Of a stretch of 64,000 nt of DNA, positions 61,420 to 64,000 are shown one piece after another. Under the pieces are notes generated by a model, which saw only the letters and a list, made by a program, of their open reading frames with translations, had not been told where the DNA came from and did not search any database. The DNA lies in NCBI GenBank assembly GCA_039808585.1, contig JBDHTJ010000003.1, positions 1-64,000 of the forward strand. The letters run 5' to 3'. Numbering within the stretch: position 1 is the first letter of the stretch; the number at the start of each line of letters is the position of its first letter. This DNA comes from AWTP1-13 sp039808585 (lineage in GTDB: Bacteria; Pseudomonadota; Alphaproteobacteria; Rhizobiales; Hyphomicrobiaceae). Position numbers and translations under genes: made by a program.

Positions 61420-62019
61420 ATGAGCGCGGATTTCGCCGATGCGCTTGCCATCCGCAAGGTGGTGGAAGACTGGGCCGTGTGGCGCGATGCGGGTGATTGG
61501 GAGCGCTTCAGCACCGTGTGGCACCCGGGCGGACGCATGATGGCTACGTGGTTCCAAGGTTCCTTCGAGGACTTCATCAAGGTGAGCCGCGAGGGGTTCG
61601 AAAAGGGCGTTAATATCCTGCATTTCCTCGGCGGGCACAGTGCCGACATTTCTGGCTCGCGGGCCATTGCTCAGACGAAGATGACAATCAACCAGCGCGC
61701 CAAGGTGCACGAGGTTCTGGTGGATGTGGTGTGCACCGGCCGCTTCTATGACTTCATGGAGAAGCGCGAGGGGCGATGGGGCGTCGTGCTTCGCCAGCCG
61801 ATCTATGAGAAGGACCGGATGGATGCAGTCGATCCTGCGGCGCGACTTGTGCTCGACGGCGGGCTGCTGGCGCGCTTCCCAGAGGGTTACCGGCACCTTG
61901 CGTATCTGCAAACCCAGAACGGATTTACCGTCAAGCCCGACATGCCGGGCCTCAAGGGCAAAGCGGTGGAAGCGCTCTACGAGCGTGGGCGCGCCTGGCT
62001 TGCCGGCGGTGGCCTCTGA
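61420..62019 (+). CDS. NTF2-like/SnoaL-type protein
   Basis: 199 residues. ADALAIRKVVEDWAVWRDAGDWERFSTVWHPGG is the typical start of the cone-shaped NTF2/SnoaL fold. Family members are small enzymes (hydratases, isomerases, dehydratases) or binding proteins; the reaction is unknown. It lies 44 bp after the nitrile hydratase accessory gene, so a role in using the amide product is conceivable. Confidence 0.8.
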   Translation: MSADFADALAIRKVVEDWAVWRDAGDWERFSTVWHPGGRMMATWFQGSFEDFIKVSREGFEKGVNILHFLGGHSADISGSRAIAQTKMTINQRAKVHEVLVDVVCTGRFYDFMEKREGRWGVVLRQPIYEKDRMDAVDPAARLVLDGGLLARFPEGYRHLAYLQTQNGFTVKPDMPGLKGKAVEALYERGRAWLAGGGL

Positions 62020-62143
62020 AGCTTTTTCGGTGCGCTGACGTCCGGTAAATGGCTCATTCGCGCAAGATCTGCCGAAGCAAGCCGAAACTTAACAGCGCTT
62101 GCGGCGTTGCATCGGAAGTTTCTTGCGTTCTCTGGCAGGCCCG

Positions 62144-63004
62144 ATGGCACCTCGCTCCAACTGGAAGGGCTACCTCAAGCTGAGCCTGGTCTCGGCTTCG
62201 ATCGCCCTTTATCCCGCAATCTCCTATTCGGAGAAGGTTCGCTTCAACACCCTCAACCGTGAGACGGGAAACCGGCTGCGGCGGCAGATGGTCGATTCCG
62301 TGACCGGGGACGTGGTCGAAAGCGAGGATCAGGTGCGAGGCTTTGCCATCGGCAAGGACACGTACGTCATCATCGAGGACGAGGAACTCGAGAATATTGC
62401 TCTCGAAAGTACGCGCACCATCGACATCGAGAAGTTCGTGCCGAAGGCGTCAATCGACGACCGCTACCGGGACACGCCCTACTACATCGCGCCGGAGGAC
62501 CAGGTGGGGCAGGAAGCTTTCGCGGTGATCCGCGATGCCATGCGGCGGAAGAAGATGGTGGGGATTGCGCGGCTCGTGATCGCGCGACGGGAGCGGGTCA
62601 TGATGCTCGAGCCCTTCGGCAAGGGCCTGATGGGAACGACCTTGCACTATCCCTACGAGTTGCGGGGGGAGGAAAGTGCCTTCGAGGATATTCCCGAGCT
62701 GAAGCTGCCGGATCAGATGGTGGGCCTGGCAGAGGACATCATCGACAAGATGACGGGTTCGTTCGTGCCGTCGGAGTTCGAGGATCGCTACGAGCAGGCG
62801 ATGATCGCGTTGATCCGGTCGAAGCAGGCGGGCGTGCCGGTGAAGGCGGAGAAGCCGGCGGCGCGTCCGGCCAACGTCGTGAACCTGATGGACGCATTGC
62901 GGCGCAGTGTGGAGGGTGCGTCGCGTGCCGGCGGTGGCGAGCGCGAGAAGGACCGGACCAAGGCCAAGGCGAAAGCCCCGTTGAAACGCAAGGCACGGGG
63001 CTGA
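62144..63004 (+). CDS. ku: Ku protein (non-homologous end joining)
   Basis: Homodimeric ring that binds DNA double-strand ends and recruits LigD. 286 residues from MAPRSNWKGYLKLSLVSASIALYPA. Ku core: VRFNTLNRETGNRLRRQMVD, EDQVRGFAIGKDTYVIIEDEELENIALESTRTIDIEKFV, PYYIAPED and MTGSFVPSEFEDRYE. A Lys/Arg-rich tail (EREKDRTKAKAKAP) is usual in bacterial Ku. No LigD is adjacent. Confidence 0.95.
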   Translation: MAPRSNWKGYLKLSLVSASIALYPAISYSEKVRFNTLNRETGNRLRRQMVDSVTGDVVESEDQVRGFAIGKDTYVIIEDEELENIALESTRTIDIEKFVPKASIDDRYRDTPYYIAPEDQVGQEAFAVIRDAMRRKKMVGIARLVIARRERVMMLEPFGKGLMGTTLHYPYELRGEESAFEDIPELKLPDQMVGLAEDIIDKMTGSFVPSEFEDRYEQAMIALIRSKQAGVPVKAEKPAARPANVVNLMDALRRSVEGASRAGGGEREKDRTKAKAKAPLKRKARG

Positions 63005-63008
63005 CGTC

Positions 63009-63263
63009 ATGGGCCGGAACGCCCGCAAGGACGGGAGCGATGTGCGGCGGCTGATTTCGTTCGATGCGGAAACTTACCAGGCGCTACATCAGCTGACGCT
63101 CGACCGGGCGGCGAGCCTGCAGGAGCTTGCGGACGAAGCCTTCCGTGATCTGCTCAAGAAGCATCATCGGCCCGTGGGCCTGAAGGAGATGTTGCGGGCC
63201 AGTGCAAGGCTCACGCCCTCAAACGACGACGCTGTGGCGCGCAAGCCGCGTCGGGGGCGATGA
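63009..63263 (+). CDS. Small ribbon-helix-helix-like protein beside Ku
   Basis: 84 residues starting 4 bp after the ku stop. RRLISFDAETYQALHQLTLDRAASLQELADEAFRDLLKKH has the strand-helix-helix pattern of CopG/Arc-type DNA-binding proteins, with basic ends. It may regulate ku or assist at DNA ends; the link is inferred from coupling of the genes. Confidence 0.65.
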   Translation: MGRNARKDGSDVRRLISFDAETYQALHQLTLDRAASLQELADEAFRDLLKKHHRPVGLKEMLRASARLTPSNDDAVARKPRRGR

Positions 63264-63266
63264 AGC

Positions 63267-63503
63267 TCATTCTCGCAGCAACGCAACGGCCGTGGCAAAG
63301 ACCATGGGCGAAAGCGTTGTTACAGCGCCTGCGAACACGCCAATGGCCGCCGCACGCGGGTTCGGGGTCTCAGCAATGAGGGACGCCAAGCGGCCAACAT
63401 CCGCCAGTATCATCACCTCGACGATCCCGATCGGCACCAGCAGCGCGATGATCGCCTGGGCGACAAGGTAACGGGCGATGGGGTGTCTGGCGGGAATCTT
63501 CAT
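63267..63503 (-). CDS. Small membrane protein of unknown function
   Basis: 78 residues from MKIPARHPIARYLVAQ with two hydrophobic helices (about 12-35 and 50-74) and a short loop. No family recognised. It converges with the ribbon-helix-helix gene (3 bp apart). An in-frame ATG at 63521 would add six residues. Confidence 0.6.
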   Translation of the reverse strand: MKIPARHPIARYLVAQAIIALLVPIGIVEVMILADVGRLASLIAETPNPRAAAIGVFAGAVTTLSPMVFATAVALLRE

Positions 63504-63659
63504 AAGCGCCGAACGGCGCAATCGTGGGCCTGGTTCCCGCTTCCGACCTTTGCCGGTGCCTTAAGCGATGGCGGCGCTGGACATTTGCCGTGGCCTCCGG
63601 CAGGCTCATGCCAACGAATAAGGCCCGCAACAGGGCCTGCCTTGCTAGGGGAGGGTTGC

Positions 63660-64000
63660 ATGATGATCAGGGTGGCTTTGCCACGCGCGCTTTTTGCGGT
63701 GGCTTGTCTCATTGCGGCAGCTGTGGTGCTGTCGGTGCCGAAGGCCTCGGCGCAGGAGTATCCGACGAAGCCCATTACGCTGATCGTTCCCTGGCCCGCC
63801 GGTGGTTCTTCCGACGTTGCGATGCGGGCGATCGCGGAGGTGGCGGGAAAGCGGCTTGGGCAGCCCTTCGTCGTCGACAACAAGCCGGGCGCTGGAGGCA
63901 CCCTCGGACCAGCAACGATGGCAGCCACGGCGAAGCCGGACGGCTATACGCTGTCGCAAATGCCCATCACCGTCGTACGCATTCCCATCATCCAAAAGAC
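63660..64000 (+). CDS. TctC/Bug-type substrate-binding protein (3' truncated)
   Basis: 113 residues are visible before the right edge, without a stop. The signal peptide (RALFAVACLIAAAVVL to ASA) is followed by QEYPTKPITLIVPWPAGGSSDVAMRAIAEV and VVDNKPGAGGTLG, the Bug-family hallmark, as in tctC at 31594. GGGAGGG lies about 8 bases upstream of ATG. Transporter partners, if any, are to the right. Confidence 0.88.
   Translation, partial: MMIRVALPRALFAVACLIAAAVVLSVPKASAQEYPTKPITLIVPWPAGGSSDVAMRAIAEVAGKRLGQPFVVDNKPGAGGTLGPATMAATAKPDGYTLSQMPITVVRIPIIQK

Noticed and set aside
1..64000. tRNA, rRNA, CRISPR array, transposase or prophage genes
   Set aside because: None seen on either strand by reading; no regularly spaced repeats or tRNA T-loop signatures found.

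Overview
The window is high-G+C DNA (about 60-65% by eye) from an alphaproteobacterium, most likely of the order Hyphomicrobiales (Rhizobiales). The evidence is gene content and order: envC-ctpA-rppH, etfB-etfA next to a 3-hydroxybutyryl-CoA dehydrogenase and a PduO adenosyltransferase, a twin cold-shock-domain protein, a NepR-like anti-sigma factor behind a GGAAC promoter, a Zur-type box in front of znuA, and many Bug/TctC-type binding proteins. The genus cannot be fixed. No tRNA, rRNA, CRISPR array, insertion sequence or prophage was seen. Both window edges cut a gene: an SsuB/TauB-like ATPase on the left and a TctC-like binding protein on the right.

Layout. 1-8.7 kb: ABC ATPase end, gpsA, aldehyde dehydrogenase, a small secreted protein, hbd, etfA/etfB, rhomboid protease, cobalamin adenosyltransferase, HIG1-like membrane protein. 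8.8-16.2 kb: envC-like activator, ctpA, two tandem rppH-type Nudix genes, an unknown small protein, a DASS anion transporter with an FNR-type box, nepR-like gene, YbjN-like protein. 16.2-26.5 kb: trhO, DUF3830, CMD-family protein, znuA with a Zur box facing a DUF1007 protein, thioredoxin-like protein behind a CtrA-type site, gloA, an AT-rich gap with a DnaA box, twin cold-shock protein, DUF192, hemF, ABC exporter, sirtuin. 26.5-36.3 kb: TTC38-like protein, aminotransferase, panB, amidase, the tctBAC tripartite transporter, serine-glyoxylate-type aminotransferase. 36.4-45.5 kb: GmrSD-like DUF262/DUF1524 protein, pyrD, a peptide-type ABC transporter operon with a VOC protein. 45.7-51 kb: FAD amine oxidoreductase, acyl-CoA ligase, TMEM43-like protein and a DJ-1/PfpI protein, with two copies of a 126-bp hairpin repeat. 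51.3-62 kb: TAT-exported TRAP binding protein, PPOX flavoprotein, split AtuA pair, and a cobalt-type nitrile hydratase whose alpha gene is separated from beta and accessory genes by a binding-protein gene and a GGDEF-EAL gene. 62-64 kb: Ku, a ribbon-helix-helix-like protein, a small membrane protein and the truncated TctC protein.

The overall picture is an aerobic heterotroph that scavenges organic acids, amides, peptides and nitriles. The parts most worth a second look are the interrupted nitrile hydratase locus with its solute-binding-protein/c-di-GMP pair, the transporter-less binding protein in the AtuA cluster, the hairpin repeat family that supplies stop codons to neighbouring genes, and the NepR-like gene behind a GGAAC-type promoter.
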